Below are positions 1 to 11,582 of a DNA stretch of 64,000 nucleotides, piece after piece; positions within the stretch are counted from its first letter, which is position 1; each line of letters starts with the position of its first letter. Below the pieces are notes generated by a model. The model did not search any database. It was not told the DNA's origin and saw nothing but the letters and a program-made list of their open reading frames with translations. Origin of the DNA: Capsicum annuum (taxonomy: Eukaryota; Streptophyta; Magnoliopsida; Solanales; Solanaceae); assembly GCF_002878395.1 (NCBI RefSeq), contig NW_025840764.1:1-64000 (forward strand). Reading direction: 5' to 3'. The position numbers and the translations under genes were made by a program.

Positions 1-699
1 GTTCTACTTATATCATTAAAGTAAAGTTTTACAGAAACTAAGTGTAGGTATTCAGTATTTTATCAGATTATGCTTATCACTCATGCTTTAAGATATTTCA
101 ATTTTTAGTTTATTTCAATCTCTTGGTGAGTCTACATACACCTAGTCATTCATGTTTTAAGATTACGTATAAAACCAGCTTTAGTTATTGCATTCATCCC
201 GCTTACTCAGTACATTCCAGAAGTACTAATCCACATGTACGTCTGTGTGGTTACATTGTTTCATATATAGGTACCATTTGTATCCCGCATATCACGATTA
301 GCCAGTTGTAGTTTTCAGCTAGTATATGATGAGTTCTCTTGTTTTGGAAACTCCAGATAGTTTAAGTTCATGTACAGTTCATGTATTTTTCATATGTATT
401 GATTAGTGGTATTGGAGACATGTCTCGGCTATCTATAGTCATTATAGTAGGTGTCATAGATGTCAGTCCGAGTCAGTTATGTAATTTCAGTTTCTTCCTT
501 TAGGTTTATCAGATTGTAAAACTTTATCAGTTACATACTATTTCAAATTTTCAGTAAGATTATGTTTCCGCACATTAGAACTTGGTATTTAATGAATTGT
601 GATTCAGTTGCTTAATAGTATGCAAGTTCATGGGTTAGCTTGAGATCACTTGTGATTATAAGAACCGTGGAGTCCAGGGTGTACTCCTGGGGCGTTTCA
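1..699 (+). repeat. 3' part of a gypsy-type LTR, cut by the window edge
   Basis: The AT-rich, stop-filled sequence ends in a block like the 3' ends of the LTRs at 11583-14427 and 59076-61254: a GGTTAGCTTG word, then GTGTACTCCTGGG, then a degenerate terminal GTTACA (here GTTTCA at 694-699). No primer-binding site follows, because the inverted LTR starting at 700 replaces what lay downstream. The short reading frames here are not coding. The family assignment rests on the 3' end and general layout, by eye. Confidence 0.6.
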
Positions 700-2953
700 G
701 TTTCATTGCTCAAAAGACGGACAAAAATAAATAAGATGACCCATGGCAGCCTAGAGATGGAGTGCTCACCCTTGGATCAAGATCTGCTATCAAATTTTAG
801 ATATGAGGTTGTGTCTGAGCCTCTAAAAAACTTTCTGCACTCAACAAAAGAAAAGTATAGGGTAATATCAGTGCAAACCACTATGTACTGGTAGGCATCA
901 TATGCCAACTCAACTTAATAACAATACACAACATAAATCAAATAACATGTAGAAGGCATCATCACATAACAAATATTCGATGAATCAATAATACAAAAAT
1001 AACAGGTCAAACAGTGTTGGTAAACAAGACACATAACCATCAAGAGTATCAACCATACTATAAACATCCACAGAATTAACACAAATATGTACACACATGC
1101 TATGCGACTTATTTTTACCTAAATAGTCATGACCTATAGGGAACAATCTATGTTCATATACCATACCGTCGTGATACCCAATCCACCATATACATATCTG
1201 TACCGGCGTGGTACCCGATCCATCATATACATATCCTTACCGGTGTGGTACCTAATCCAACATATACATATCCGTACAAACACGGTACTCAATCCAACAT
1301 ATACATATCCATACTGAAGTGGTATCCGATCCAATATATACATATCCGTACCAGCGGGGTACCTGATCTAACATATACATATTCATACTGATGTGGTACC
1401 CGATCCAACATATACATATTTGTACCGGCGTGGTACCCGATCTAACATATATATATATCCGTACAGGCGTGGTACCCGATACAACATATACATATCTGTA
1501 CTGGCGTGGTACCCGATCCAACATATACATATCCGTACCGGCGTGGTACCTGATCCAACATGTACATATCTGTACAGGCGTGGTACCCGATCCATCATAA
1601 ACAAGTATATCAACATCAAATTTGCACTACCTCACAACATACAATACGATGATCAAATTTACAAGTACACTTAAAGTCATAAGACAATTCCATAAATTAA
1701 ATTTTCAATAATTATTTATACAAGCATCAACAGTCCAATCACCAACAACTTCAAGCATGTACGAATACCAATCAACAAGTATCAAGTTTAGGAGCACGCA
1801 CACAATTGAGTCGATTCCAAACTTCAATTAAACCATAACCTACCTCAATCGAAGAAATTGAATGCAAGCTAATTTGGAAGGGTCTTCACGTTCCGTAAAG
1901 CTTTCGAATGGCTACAATCTGTCCAAATATATAATTCCCATAAGAGTATGAACTACTGCATCAAATTCCAACTAAAACGGGACATTATTTGATTCCCAAA
2001 TTAATAAATTCATACTTTAAGAACTCTAGATCTAAACCTCAATTTCTTTAATCCCAAAATATAAAGCAAATGACGAAAAGAAAATTTAAAATAAAAACGT
2101 GCTCAGTTGTATGGACACCATACTCAAACATTGGCATTGACCTATATTTTCATACCATTACAAGTAATGGCTTGCCAGAGTATTATCACCAATACACCAA
2201 TTCTATTGGCAATTAATACTTTATAACATTCCTATATAGTACATAACTACTAAATTCACTCCAAAAACAAATTTCTCCCTAACCTCCACCAGCAATCATT
2301 ATTCAATAATTGTCACATTCATTTGACTCCACTACCTACCAATTAACTTACTTTTTAAAACCACAAAGACATTACTTTTTAAACCCACAAAGACATGAAA
2401 ACAGTAAAAGCAATTTGATAGAAAATCACTCTAACCTTACGAGCAGTGCTTACTCTGCAGTCGAGGGTTTTGAAAGAAAACAATACTAGTGCAATTGTGT
2501 TCCCTCATTACTCGATATATTTGATGATTTATTTATTTTTTTAAAATCCTTTACACTTAAATATATTATTATACATAGGTCTCAAGAGTTAAGAAATATC
2601 GATTTGGCGCAATAACCACCAACTAAAATAATATCTAAATTATTCTATAAATTGTCAAATAATTTTTGAAACCTCAAAAAAATAAATTAAATATTTATAT
2701 TGACTAAAAAGTACATTCCGAATCTATTGAAAATATTAAAATACTAACCCGAGGTCGTCTCGATCAAAAATTGACTATTATCGGGTTTAACTTTCTCGAC
2801 TCAATAACCCCGTTAATGACTTAAATTACTTCCGAACACCTCAAGAATTGGGACTACTCATTGCGTGAGTCATAATCTGTGTATACAAACTACGGAGAGT
2901 GCTAAAATAGAGAAGATGAGAATATTTTACAAATGATCGAAAGGGTCGTTACA
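700..2953 (-). repeat. LTR on the minus strand, left arm of a large inverted repeat; 3' end missing
   Basis: Read on the minus strand the LTR starts at 2953 with TGTAACGACCC and runs left to about 700. It matches the plus-strand LTR at 7454-9882 along its length in reverse complement: the start, the region near 2460 (7935 in the other), the 37-bp minisatellite, and the block at 730-890 (9417-9605). About 270 bp of the LTR 3' end is absent at 700. It is correctly placed as the 3' LTR of the minus-strand gypsy remnant that begins at 2954. Confidence 0.8.
1188..1600. repeat. Minisatellite, about 11 units of ~37 bp, inside the LTR
   Basis: The unit is built on CATATACATATCCGTACC followed by GGCGTGGTACCCGATCCAA. 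About eleven diverged units follow each other. The same array, reverse complemented with about nine units, lies at 8831-9150. The overlapping open frames on both strands here come from a 37-bp period with few stop codons and are not genes. Confidence 0.9.
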
Positions 2954-3195
2954 TCAGATACCAATTAAACAACCGTTCATTCCCGAACGGGCAAACACAA
3001 GACAAGAAGGAAAATAAGAAATTACCAGAATCCACAAAAAGATGTGGATGCTTGCTACGCATGTCTTCTTTGGTTTCCTAAGTGTCCTCCTTAATAGGAT
3101 AATTCTCCCATTAGACCTTCACAGATGCAATCTCCTTAGTCCTCAACTTGCGGATAACCAAATACCTAGCCGATCGTATGCGTACCCCCACCGCC
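2954..3195 (-). pseudogene. Gypsy pol remnant: C-terminal tail of integrase
   Basis: The minus-strand translation has the typical end of Solanaceae gypsy integrase: a basic KLRTKEIASVKV stretch, then a W-E-N-Y-P-I-K-E-D-T segment and the acidic MRSKHPHLF ending. Two stops interrupt it near the W-E-N segment. It directly abuts the LTR start at 2953. Upstream (to the right) the homology ends near 3195, so the catalytic core is missing. No activity is possible. Family-level identification is by recognition of the conserved tail. Confidence 0.7.
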
Positions 3196-3397
3196 CCAGA
3201 CTCGTGAGATTCAATCAGTATACAACAACACAAGACATATTCTTCACCAATATATATGCAACCGTACTATACCGGCTGATAAATATAGGTGCATACTGGT
3301 GATAGACGATGCACATGCAGGAATGAATGCAAAGTACACAATCAATATCACAACTCATCATAATTGTCCTCATCAGGATCATCATCATCATAATTAA

Positions 3398-3597
3398 CCT
3401 CTGACCTTGCCGGATATCAACACATCATCAACAGTACCCTTCGTCCTTACTGGGTATCAACATATTATAAATATATCCTCTGACCTTGCCGAGTATCAAC
3501 ATTATCACAACAGTATTCTTTGGCCTTGTCGGGTATCAATATCATCACAATAGTATCCTCTAACCTTGTCGGGTATCAACATATCATCACAATAGTC
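3398..3597. repeat. Tandem repeat, five ~40-bp units
   Basis: Units start near 3398, 3437, 3477, 3518 and 3557 and share CCTCTGACCTTGCCGGGTAT followed by CAACATATCATCACAATAG. They differ by several substitutions each. Such arrays are common in plant LTRs. Confidence 0.85.
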
Positions 3598-4788
3598 ATT
3601 ACCGAATAGCAAACACTAAAATATTCATAAAAATAGTCATATCACCATAGAATATCTATCTAGTCAATACTTCCCAACTTCTCATTATTAGCTAACCAAC
3701 ACTTATTATAATAGAATCACTAGTCTGCTATTCATCACATAACCTCTAGTTATTAGTCTAAACATTATCCTTCACATAATCCATATTCATAGATAGCAAC
3801 TAACCACTATTTATTTAATAGCCAATATATAATATCTAGTCATGGTTCATCACTAGACCAAAACCGCCATTTATCCACCATTCATTATTATCAACTAATC
3901 ATCCTATATCCATTAATCATTACTAGACAACACATTACTACTTGTTACTTAACCATCTTTTATTAACTGAATCATTAATTATCTAACCATCATTTACCAA
4001 TTAATCATCGCTTAATTATTTATTAATTAACCATTTAGCAACTATTTAAGGTTATTAACTAGTCACTTCTTATTACCAATATCTCTTATTATCTAGCCTC
4101 ATTAACACACAACTCTTCGTTTATCGACTAATTGACATCACAAACTTAGTCATTAATGTCAATTAATCTTGACCTATGCTAGACCCGACCTTACCACAAG
4201 TCATGCATTAACCATCGCTAACTACCATATTTTAACTAAGCAAGATTCATTAACTAATACATTAGATTCCTAGCCCTTAAGTGCTATTGTCCCCTAATAG
4301 ATAACTAGTTACCACATAACTTAACAGTTAATTAGGCAAAACAATGGTAAGATGATATTTTAGCTACAATCACATCAATTACCGATATAATACTCATGAA
4401 TATACCAAATCTATGCATTCTATCACCAATATCCAATCAATAAAGTCAGAAGCAATATACCATCTCTTCTTCTTCCCCCTATTGGAGAGATATGAATACA
4501 AACATGTATGTATTCATAAATTGTAATCGTATCCTATACACTGATAAACACTCTTTGGATATTCCATCATTATCATAATACAACCATTGGACAATTAACT
4601 TATCCAAAATAGTCACAACATCATAATTATGGCCTTAGGACCTTATACATATCCAAAACTCATATCGGTAATCATATTTATAAGCTGTAATATATCTCTA
4701 ATCATCTCACATATTGGAGTCATAATATAGATAGACATGTAATCGTCTATAGGATATCTTATATCAATAGGTTATACATCACGACTAC

Positions 4789-4928
4789 GAGAAATATCAC
4801 CTCTCTAGGCCAATTTGCATATATAAGAGGAAATAACATCTCTATAGGCCACTTATCAAGTCTAAGAGGAAATAGCATCTCTATAGGCCACATAACATAT
4901 CTAGGATGAATATCATCTCTAAATGCCC
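4789..4928. repeat. Tandem repeat, ~3.6 units of ~39 bp
   Basis: Units begin near 4789, 4827, 4866 and 4905 and share GAGGAAATAACATCTCTATA followed by GGCCA. The last unit is partial. Confidence 0.75.
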
Positions 4929-5564
4929 AATATCACTTCCACAAGAAGTATCATAACTATAACTCAAAGCCACAATTCGGGAACATCAATACAAGTTACC
5001 AAGTTATGAAGTAACCTTATTCTAATGTTTACTAGCCTCATCTTTGTCTAAAATCTTCAACGAAGTCCATAAAACTTAACACAAGTTTAGGCCTAAGTGG
5101 GCCAGACGATCCCACTTCTAATCTATAATTTTCATAATTAGGCATACTATGCCCAAACTAGGCTAAGGTATTGAATTTATATTCTAGATGTCAAGTAAGC
5201 CATATTCATGCCTAAGATAGCAACTTCGACTAGAAACTAGGGTACTCAAGTCAACTCTACCCAACTTACGATTTCAAGACTACTACACTAGCCCAATAAG
5301 GATAAATATACAAATCATGTTTCAAATGCTAAAAACATATCCCAAACATCAGTTTACATCATAACCAAACTATAAATAATCTAAACTACAAAAGGAAAGC
5401 AATAAGATTCAAAAGTGGTATAAGCATACCATTTTATGGGTCCTAAGCCCGCATCTAAACTCCAAACGTCCACAATCGAGGACAAGTCATTCTACTCATA
5501 ATGAAGCTTAACATCCATACTCACACACAACATATATCACACATGATCTATGAAGAAAAGTAGA

Positions 5565-6085
5565 TAGAAGCCTACCAAAACCTAAACTTAGAAAACTTTG
5601 CATTAAGATTTTTCTCTTCTAACAAATCCAAAACCATCCTTAAGTGATTCTCATGTCCCTTTTACTCTTAGAATAAACCAGAATATCATCAATAAAGACA
5701 ATAACAAAAGAATTCAAGTAGGGTTTAAATATCTCATTCACCAAACTCATAAAATCAGTTAGGGCATTAGTCAGCCTAAAAGACATCACAAGAAATTTAT
5801 AGTGCCCATACCGGGTTTGAAAAGTAGTCTTAGGAATATTGTTAGGCCGAATCTTAAGTTGATGATACCCAGAGCTCAAATCAATCCTAAAAAACATGGA
5901 TGCACACTGCAAGTGGTCAAGTAAATCATTGATATGGGGTAAAGGATACTTATTATGGAATATAACTTTGTCAATTGCCAATAGTCTATACACATACGAA
6001 CATTACAGTTCTTTTTCTTTACAAACAAGACATGAGCACCCTATGAAGAAGTAGTCCGATGGATTAAACCCTTACTCAATAAATT
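5565..6085 (-). pseudogene. Gypsy (Ty3-type) reverse transcriptase remnant
   Basis: The minus-strand frame from 5993 to 5640 encodes the palm of a Ty3/gypsy RT. Visible motifs are [26 protein letters not shown] (motif with the first catalytic Asp), the F-x-T-x-Y-G-H-Y segment and [11 protein letters not shown] at about 5685-5696, which holds the catalytic Asp pair. The frame then decays after the residues equivalent to the AKFSK segment near 5570. RNase H and integrase do not follow. Frames upstream (6000-6085) show the fingers with disruptions. The active site is intact but the gene is clearly dead. Confidence 0.85.
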
Positions 6086-6825
6086 CTATAACTGAGACTT
6101 TATCTCTTTTAACACAATCGGAGCTATCCTATAGGGAGGAATAGAAATAGAATGAGTACCTAGCTCTAGATCAATATAGAAATCAATGCCACATCCTGGT
6201 GTCACACTAGGAAAATCTCCAAAAAAAATCTCTTGGAACTCATATACCATAGAAACTGATTTAATAGATGGGACCTCTACAAAAGTGTCCCAAATATGTG
6301 CTAGGAAGGCCAAACAACACCTCCCAATTAACCTTCTTTCACGTAGAAAGGAAATAAGTTCTACTAGAGCAGGACTATAACCACCCTTCTACTTAATCTA
6401 TCTATTTCCAACATAGCTAAAGCCACTATCTCAGCATGACTGTCTAATATAACATAATACGGAGACAACCAAATCATACGTAGAATTATGTCATAATCTA
6501 CTATGTCTAGAATCTCTAAATTTGCCCAAGTTTGATACCCCATAAACATAACAAAACAAGAACGACAAAACCTATTAACAACAACAGAATCACCCACAAG
6601 AGTAGACACATGAATAGAAAAGTCAAGTAGATCACACACTTTGTCCAAACCCACAACAAAATTGATAGATACATATGAGAAAGTAGAGTCGGGATTAAAT
6701 AACACAGTAGCTACCCAATCACAAATAAGAATAGTACTTGTAATAATAATATATGATGCCTCTACCTTGGGCCTGCCTAAAAAACATAGATATAGGCCCC
6801 ACCACCTTCTTAACAAATCAACCAT
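6086..6825 (-). pseudogene. Gypsy protease and linker to RT, remnant
   Basis: The minus frame at 6825-6364 is a retropepsin of the gypsy family: the flap-side YVSINFVVGL and the IVDYDIILRMIWLSPYY stretch (usually DxILGMDWL) are recognisable. The active site, normally LFDPGST, reads LFNPDST here, so the catalytic aspartate is lost. A second frame at 6313-6086 holds the linker (EIFFGDFPSVTP and SIPPYRIAP) that normally precedes RT. A frameshift or stop separates the two. Confidence 0.85.
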
Positions 6826-7212
6826 CTCTTGAAAAAAAAAACTTGCCTAAAGATGTCATCAAAAGAGCAGAAATCTGGGGACCTATATTCAAGCCCTTCC
6901 CCAAGAGACAAATTCTTTCCTTTTTAGTTTTTAGTAAGTAAGATGCATATCGAGACAATGAATGAAATTGACCTCATAGGCAGCAACTGACATATCCCTT
7001 GCTAAAGATTAGCAAACTCATCCCTTTTTCTATCTCTCAAAGTACGTGGCACGTACTTTTCTAGAAAAACTGAGTAAAACTAAGCCCATGTCAAGGGAGG
7101 CAAACTTGTATCCCTACACTCAACATAAGCTCTCCACCACATCTTGGCATCCTTTAAACTAGAAGGTAACCAGCTCTACACCATACCTCTCAACCACACC
7201 CATCTTTGAGAA
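6826..7212 (-). pseudogene. Gypsy gag remnant
   Basis: The minus-strand translation shows a retrotransposon gag core: KDAKMWWRAYVECR, TWA-(stop)-FYSVFLEKYVPR and RDRKRDEFANL, followed by ISALLMTSLGKFF. Several in-frame stops occur. The gag N-terminus and zinc knuckle are not visible. It belongs with the protease and RT fragments to its left, in the same orientation. Confidence 0.75.
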
Positions 7213-7453
7213 TAAGAATGAAAGATATCAGATACAAATTGGAATTGACAGATACCAATTAAAATCAAGTAATAACACGTAAGAAAGAAGAATTTAAATT
7301 TTCATAGTTTTCTATAGCCTCTCAAAGAAAAGTACAAATGTATCTGTACCGTTCTGCAAGACTTTACAAGAAATATTCTTGTACGATGAGATCGACGAAC
7401 TTAGGGCTCTTATAAGACGAAATAAATGAACATAGGGCTCTTGTAAGAGGAGA
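7213..7453. other. Spacer with short direct repeats before the right inverted-repeat arm
   Basis: Between the gag remnant and the right-arm LTR. An AGATACCAATTAAA word near 7251 also occurs next to the left arm near 2956. At 7395-7462 a block with AGGGCTCTTGTAAGAG and GAGATCAACGA is repeated imperfectly. No coding signal seen. Confidence 0.5.
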
Positions 7454-9882
7454 TCAACGACCCTCTCGGTTGTTTGTAAAATTTTCTTATCTTCTCTATC
7501 TTAGTGCTCTCTATAGTTTGTATAGGTGGATTATAACTCACGAAATGAGTAGTACCAATATTTGTGGTATTCAAAAGTAATTTAAGTCATTAATGGGGTT
7601 ATTGAGTCAAGAAAGTTAAACCCAATAATAGTCAATTTTTTATCGAGACGATCTTGGGTTGGTATTTTAATATTTTCAATAGATTCAAAATGTACTTTTC
7701 AATCAATATAATATTTAATTTATTTTTTTGAGGTTCTAAAAATTATTTAAGAATTTATCAAATAATTTACATATTATTTTAGTTGGTGGTTATTGGGCCA
7801 AATCGATATTTCTTAACTCTTGAGACCTATGTAAAATAATAGATTTAAGTGTAAAGGATTTTAAATAAATAAATAAATAAATTATCAAATATATCAAGTA
7901 ATGGGGGAAGATACTTGCAGTAGTATTGTTTTCTTTCAAAACCCTCGGCTGCTGAGTAAGCACTGCTTGTAAGGTTAGTATGATTTTCTATCAAATTGCT
8001 CTTACCATTTTTATGCCTTTTTAGGTTTAAAAAGTAATGTATTTGTGGGTTTAAAAAGTAAGTTAATTGGTGGGTATGTGGAGTCAAAAGAGTGTGACAA
8101 TTATTGAATAACGATTGCCGTGGAGGTTAGGGAGAAATTTGTTTTTGGAGTGAATTTAATAGTTATGCACTATATAGGAATGGTATAAAGTATTAATTGC
8201 CAATAGAATTGGTGTATTGGTGTTAATATTCTAGCAAGACATTACTAGTAATGGTATGAAAATATAGGTCAATACTAATGTTTGCGGATGACATTTGTAC
8301 AACTGAGTATGTTTTTATGTTAAATTTTCTTTTTCTTTTTTCTTTTTGTAATTTGATTTATATTTTGGGATTAAAGAAATTAAGGTTTAGATATAGAGTT
8401 CTTAAAGTAAGAATTTATTAATTTTGGAATCGAATGATGGCCTATTTTAGTTGGAATTTGACACAGTAGTTCATGCGCTTACGGGAATTATATATTTGGA
8501 TAGATTGTAGCCATTTGAAAGCTTTACGTAAGGGAAAGACCATTGAAAATTAGCTTGCATTAAATTTCTTCGATTGAGGTAGGTTACGATTTAATTAGAG
8601 TTTAGACTCGAATTAATTATGTGTATGCTCCTAAATTAGATACTTGTTGATTGGTATTCGGACATGCTTAAAGTTATTGATATTTGGATTGTTGATGCAT
8701 GTATAAATGATTATTGAAAATTTACTTGATGGAATTATCTTATGACTTTAAGTATACTTGTAAACTTGGTACATCATGTTGTATGTTGTGAGGTAGTGTA
8801 AATTTTATGTTGATATTACTTGTTTTTGTTGGATCGAGACCACGCCGGTACGGATATATATATGTTGGATTAGGTACTACACCGGTACAGATATGTATAT
8901 GTTGGATCAGGTACCACACTGGTATGGATATGTATATATTGGATCAGGTACCATACAGGTACAAATATGTTTATGGTTGATCAGGTACCATGCCAGTACA
9001 GATATGTATATGTTGGATCAAGTACCTCGCTAGTACAGATATGTATATGTTGGATCGGGTACCACTCTGATATGGATATGTATATGATAGATCAGGTACC
9101 ACGCCGGTATGGATATGTATGTTGTGGATTGGGTACCACGTCGGTATGGTACATAAACATAGATTGTTCCCTGTAGGTCATGACTATTTGGGAAAAAATA
9201 AGTCCTAAGCATGTGTGTACATATTTGAGTTGATTTTATGGATATTTATAGTATGGTTGATACTCTTGATGGCTATGTAGCTTGTTTATAAGCACTGTTT
9301 GACCTGTTATTGCTGTATTGTTGATTTATGGAGTATTTGTTATATGATAATGCCTATCTATTTGTTATTTGATTTATGTTGTGTATATGTTATTAAGTTG
9401 AGTTGGCCTATGATGCCTACCAGTACATAGTGGTTTGTACTGATATTACCCTGTACTCTTCTTTTGTTGAGTACAAAAAGTTTTCCAGAGGATCATACAT
9501 GTCCTCACCTCTCGAATTTGATAGCAGATCTTGATCCAAGGGTGAGCACTCTATCTCTAGGCTACCATGGGTCATCTTATTTGTTCTTGTCCATCTTTTG
9601 GGCAATGAAACATTCTTTATTTACTTTATTATTTAGATATGTCTTTAGACATAGTCTTTGTTAGTTGTTCTTCTACGATGACTTTTGGGTCCTAGAGATT
9701 TTAGTTAGTAGTTTGTTTGAATTCTGCACTTCTAATGATTAACTTCGAATTATTGTTCTAAGGTGGTATTATGATGATATCATTTTAATCTTGACTAAGT
9801 GATTGGGCAATGGTTGGTTTTAGATGGTTCTCCCATAAAACGATTAGTGTGGTTGCCACTCATGGCCATTTGGGTCGTGTAA
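7454..9882 (+). repeat. LTR on the plus strand, right arm of the inverted repeat
   Basis: The sequence starts near 7454 with CAACGACCC (degenerate TGTAACGACCC) and ends near 9882 after TTTGGGTCGTG. It is the reverse complement partner of 700-2953 and extends about 270 bp further at its 3' end. No primer-binding site follows. Its orientation is opposite to that required of a 5' LTR for the minus-strand gypsy remnant between the arms, so it is either an independent insertion of the same family or the product of an inversion. Confidence 0.75.
8831..9150. repeat. Minisatellite, about 9 units of ~37 bp (right-arm partner)
   Basis: Units carry GATATGTATATGTTGGATCA and GGTACCACGCCGGTA. This is the reverse complement of the array at 1188-1600, with about two fewer units. 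Open frames here are repeat artefacts. Confidence 0.9.
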
Positions 9883-10640
9883 CCCATGCATATGTCCCCA
9901 CTACCTTCGATTTCCATATACACCAATGAATCTCTACCATAACTTATTGACTAATCTACCCCATTCCATTCACAACCTATAACTGATTTCTACAACCACC
10001 GTAACTATCCACTCTTGGCTCCTTCCCTATTTTTTATGAATAACAACCATATAGAATCACTTCCAAAGCAGACTACCATGCAATCTACAAATTGTGCTAC
10101 AACATTATCCACTTACTACACAATGGCAACCCATCCCTTAATCAATGGTTATACAACTAAACTAGCTTATTTATGCGAAAGTCACCTTCATTCTGACTTC
10201 TAAAATTATGTCTACATTTCACTAACTTTTGGACCATCTTACTACAAATAAGTCATGACGCCATATCATATACTACTACTCGGGTGGAAATACTATTCCA
10301 ACATTCTACTACATATCTCTACCCTTAGGCATGACATCTGCAACAAAGATTCAGAAAGGAATGAATACATTTTGGACCTCAAGATAGAAAGCATGATTGC
10401 ATTAAGATAGAGGTATACACTCGAATTAATATACTTTGAATAAAAAATGGACTCCTCTAAAGTCTTTGTGCTATCTCATAACTTCACGGCTAACTCATTC
10501 ATAAAGGACCACATAGTTTAGACTCAAAGCCTTTGCGCTTGGATCACCTCGACAATGAGACATATCTAATAATATTAGAGTAAGGAAGGAATTTGGATAA
10601 ATTTTGTATGGATGATGCTATAGCATGAACTAGAGAATGA
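9883..10640. other. Unassigned non-coding stretch
   Basis: No conserved coding frame, terminal repeat or RNA gene is visible. The position suggests the interior of the minus-strand LTR element whose 5' LTR begins at 10777, but no gag or pol residues can be recognised. The 62-codon plus frame at 10015-10203 has no family features. Confidence 0.4.
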
Positions 10641-10776
10641 AACAATGAGAAACACTCCTAAATGACTGGTAGCCTCCCGATTATAAGTATGGTGCACAAC
10701 ACACCCATAAGCAAGACCCTACTAGACACACCTTTGTGACACCCTGGGACCATGAACTGTTCTCTATTACCAAGTT
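10641..10776 (-). other. 5' internal leader and degenerate primer-binding site of a minus-strand LTR element
   Basis: This block matches the leader next to the primer-binding site of gypsy 2 (37385-37504), including CACCCTGGGACCATGAAC. The site itself, TCTCTATTACCA at 10761-10772, is a mutated copy of GCTCTGATACCA (minus-strand TGGTATCAGAGC), and AGTT then separates it from the LTR end. Confidence 0.7.
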
Positions 10777-11582
10777 TGTCATAACTTGAACTGAGGTACT
10801 GGCCACAACAGGCATCCCAAACTATGTGGACCCGAGAGGCCCCTTAACAAGTAATTATAAGCATAAGCCATACATAATCAAAGTGCGGAAGATTTGATGA
10901 AAACTCAAGGGAAATTTTTAATACAACTGTGTCAAAAAATATGACAATACTATGCTTAACTTTCCTCTACGAAGACTTTAATGAGAAATAAATATCTAAA
11001 ATGGGACAAAGCCCCCGATTGGACCATATACTAAAAGACTCAACATATAAGTAAAGGCCTTCAAAAAGATGGACGGCTCACCAGTTTCTGTCATATCCCA
11101 AGTGTTATACTGATGTGATGGATCATGGGACTATATCAAAGAACCTAAAATATAGGAGTTCAATACACAAGGTAATGGTACGTAGAACCATCCAAAAGAA
11201 AAATATATTTTTATACAACATATGTGAGAGCGTTTTATACAGTGATCATAAGATAAGTGAAAACACATGGGCATACATTAAAGAACTTCGACACAATTCT
11301 TGAAAATCATAACTCACCCTATATTTTAATTTTGAGCTAAATGGTACACCCTACATTTCTACAATTCTATAGCTATACGGAATCTGCCCTTGACTTGGTG
11401 GCCAACCCTCAATCTAAGTTTGCCGCAAGAATTAGAGTTTATAAAATTTGTAATACCCCCCCCCCCCACGTGATCATTCCGTAGGAATCCCCCCATCCGA
11501 GATGTACTAATTATCATTCCATATATGATAACATATCATAAGTCCCATATTATCAAAACACGGTTTTAGGCCACGAGTTATT
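10777..11582 (-). repeat. Minus-strand LTR, first part, interrupted by a gag-only element
   Basis: Begins (plus coordinates) with TGTCATAAC and shares blocks with the LTRs at 31389, 37505 and 44707: the segment after the LTR end, and the AAATGGTACACCCTAC...TTTGCCGCAAGAATTAGAG block near 11340-11430. It stops at 11582, where the plus-strand element at 11583 is inserted. Its continuation is recognisable from about 19690. A run of twelve C lies at 11456-11467. Confidence 0.75.

Larger units (their letters stand above)
3196..5560. other. 2.4 kb non-coding AT-rich stretch replacing RNase H and integrase core
   Basis: No plausible coding frame is visible. The stretch lies exactly where the minus-strand gypsy remnant should carry RNase H and the integrase core. 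It contains two short tandem arrays (3398-3597 and 4789-4928) and long runs of ATTA/CATTA-rich sequence near 3650-4300. It looks like an LTR or the non-coding interior of another element, but I could not match its ends to another copy in the window. Confidence 0.5.

Noticed and set aside
640..894. Plus frame of 84 codons whose C-terminal part matches the minus frame at 9417-9605
   Set aside because: The match only reflects the inverted LTR pair; the frame crosses the junction of two different LTRs at 700. Conservation is at the DNA level.
1129..1674. Several overlapping reading frames on both strands, giving repetitive Tyr/Val/Gly-rich proteins
   Set aside because: They follow a 37-bp minisatellite with few stop codons and read open in more than one phase on both strands. 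No start context or family match.
2940..2975. GGTATCTGA next to the left-arm LTR considered as a primer-binding site
   Set aside because: It lies before the LTR start in minus sense, where a polypurine tract is expected, and matches TGGTATCAGAGC only over its first 7 bases. The integrase tail next to it shows this is the 3' LTR side.
3398..3597. Regularly spaced repeats considered as a CRISPR array
   Set aside because: Units are head to tail without unique spacers, are diverged and occur in a plant retroelement context.
8967..9212. Open frames on both strands with the same repetitive composition
   Set aside because: Same minisatellite in the right inverted-repeat arm.
10015..10203. Plus frame of 62 codons considered as a small host gene
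   Set aside because: No conserved motif, low complexity, no start context or splice evidence; it sits between two LTR elements.
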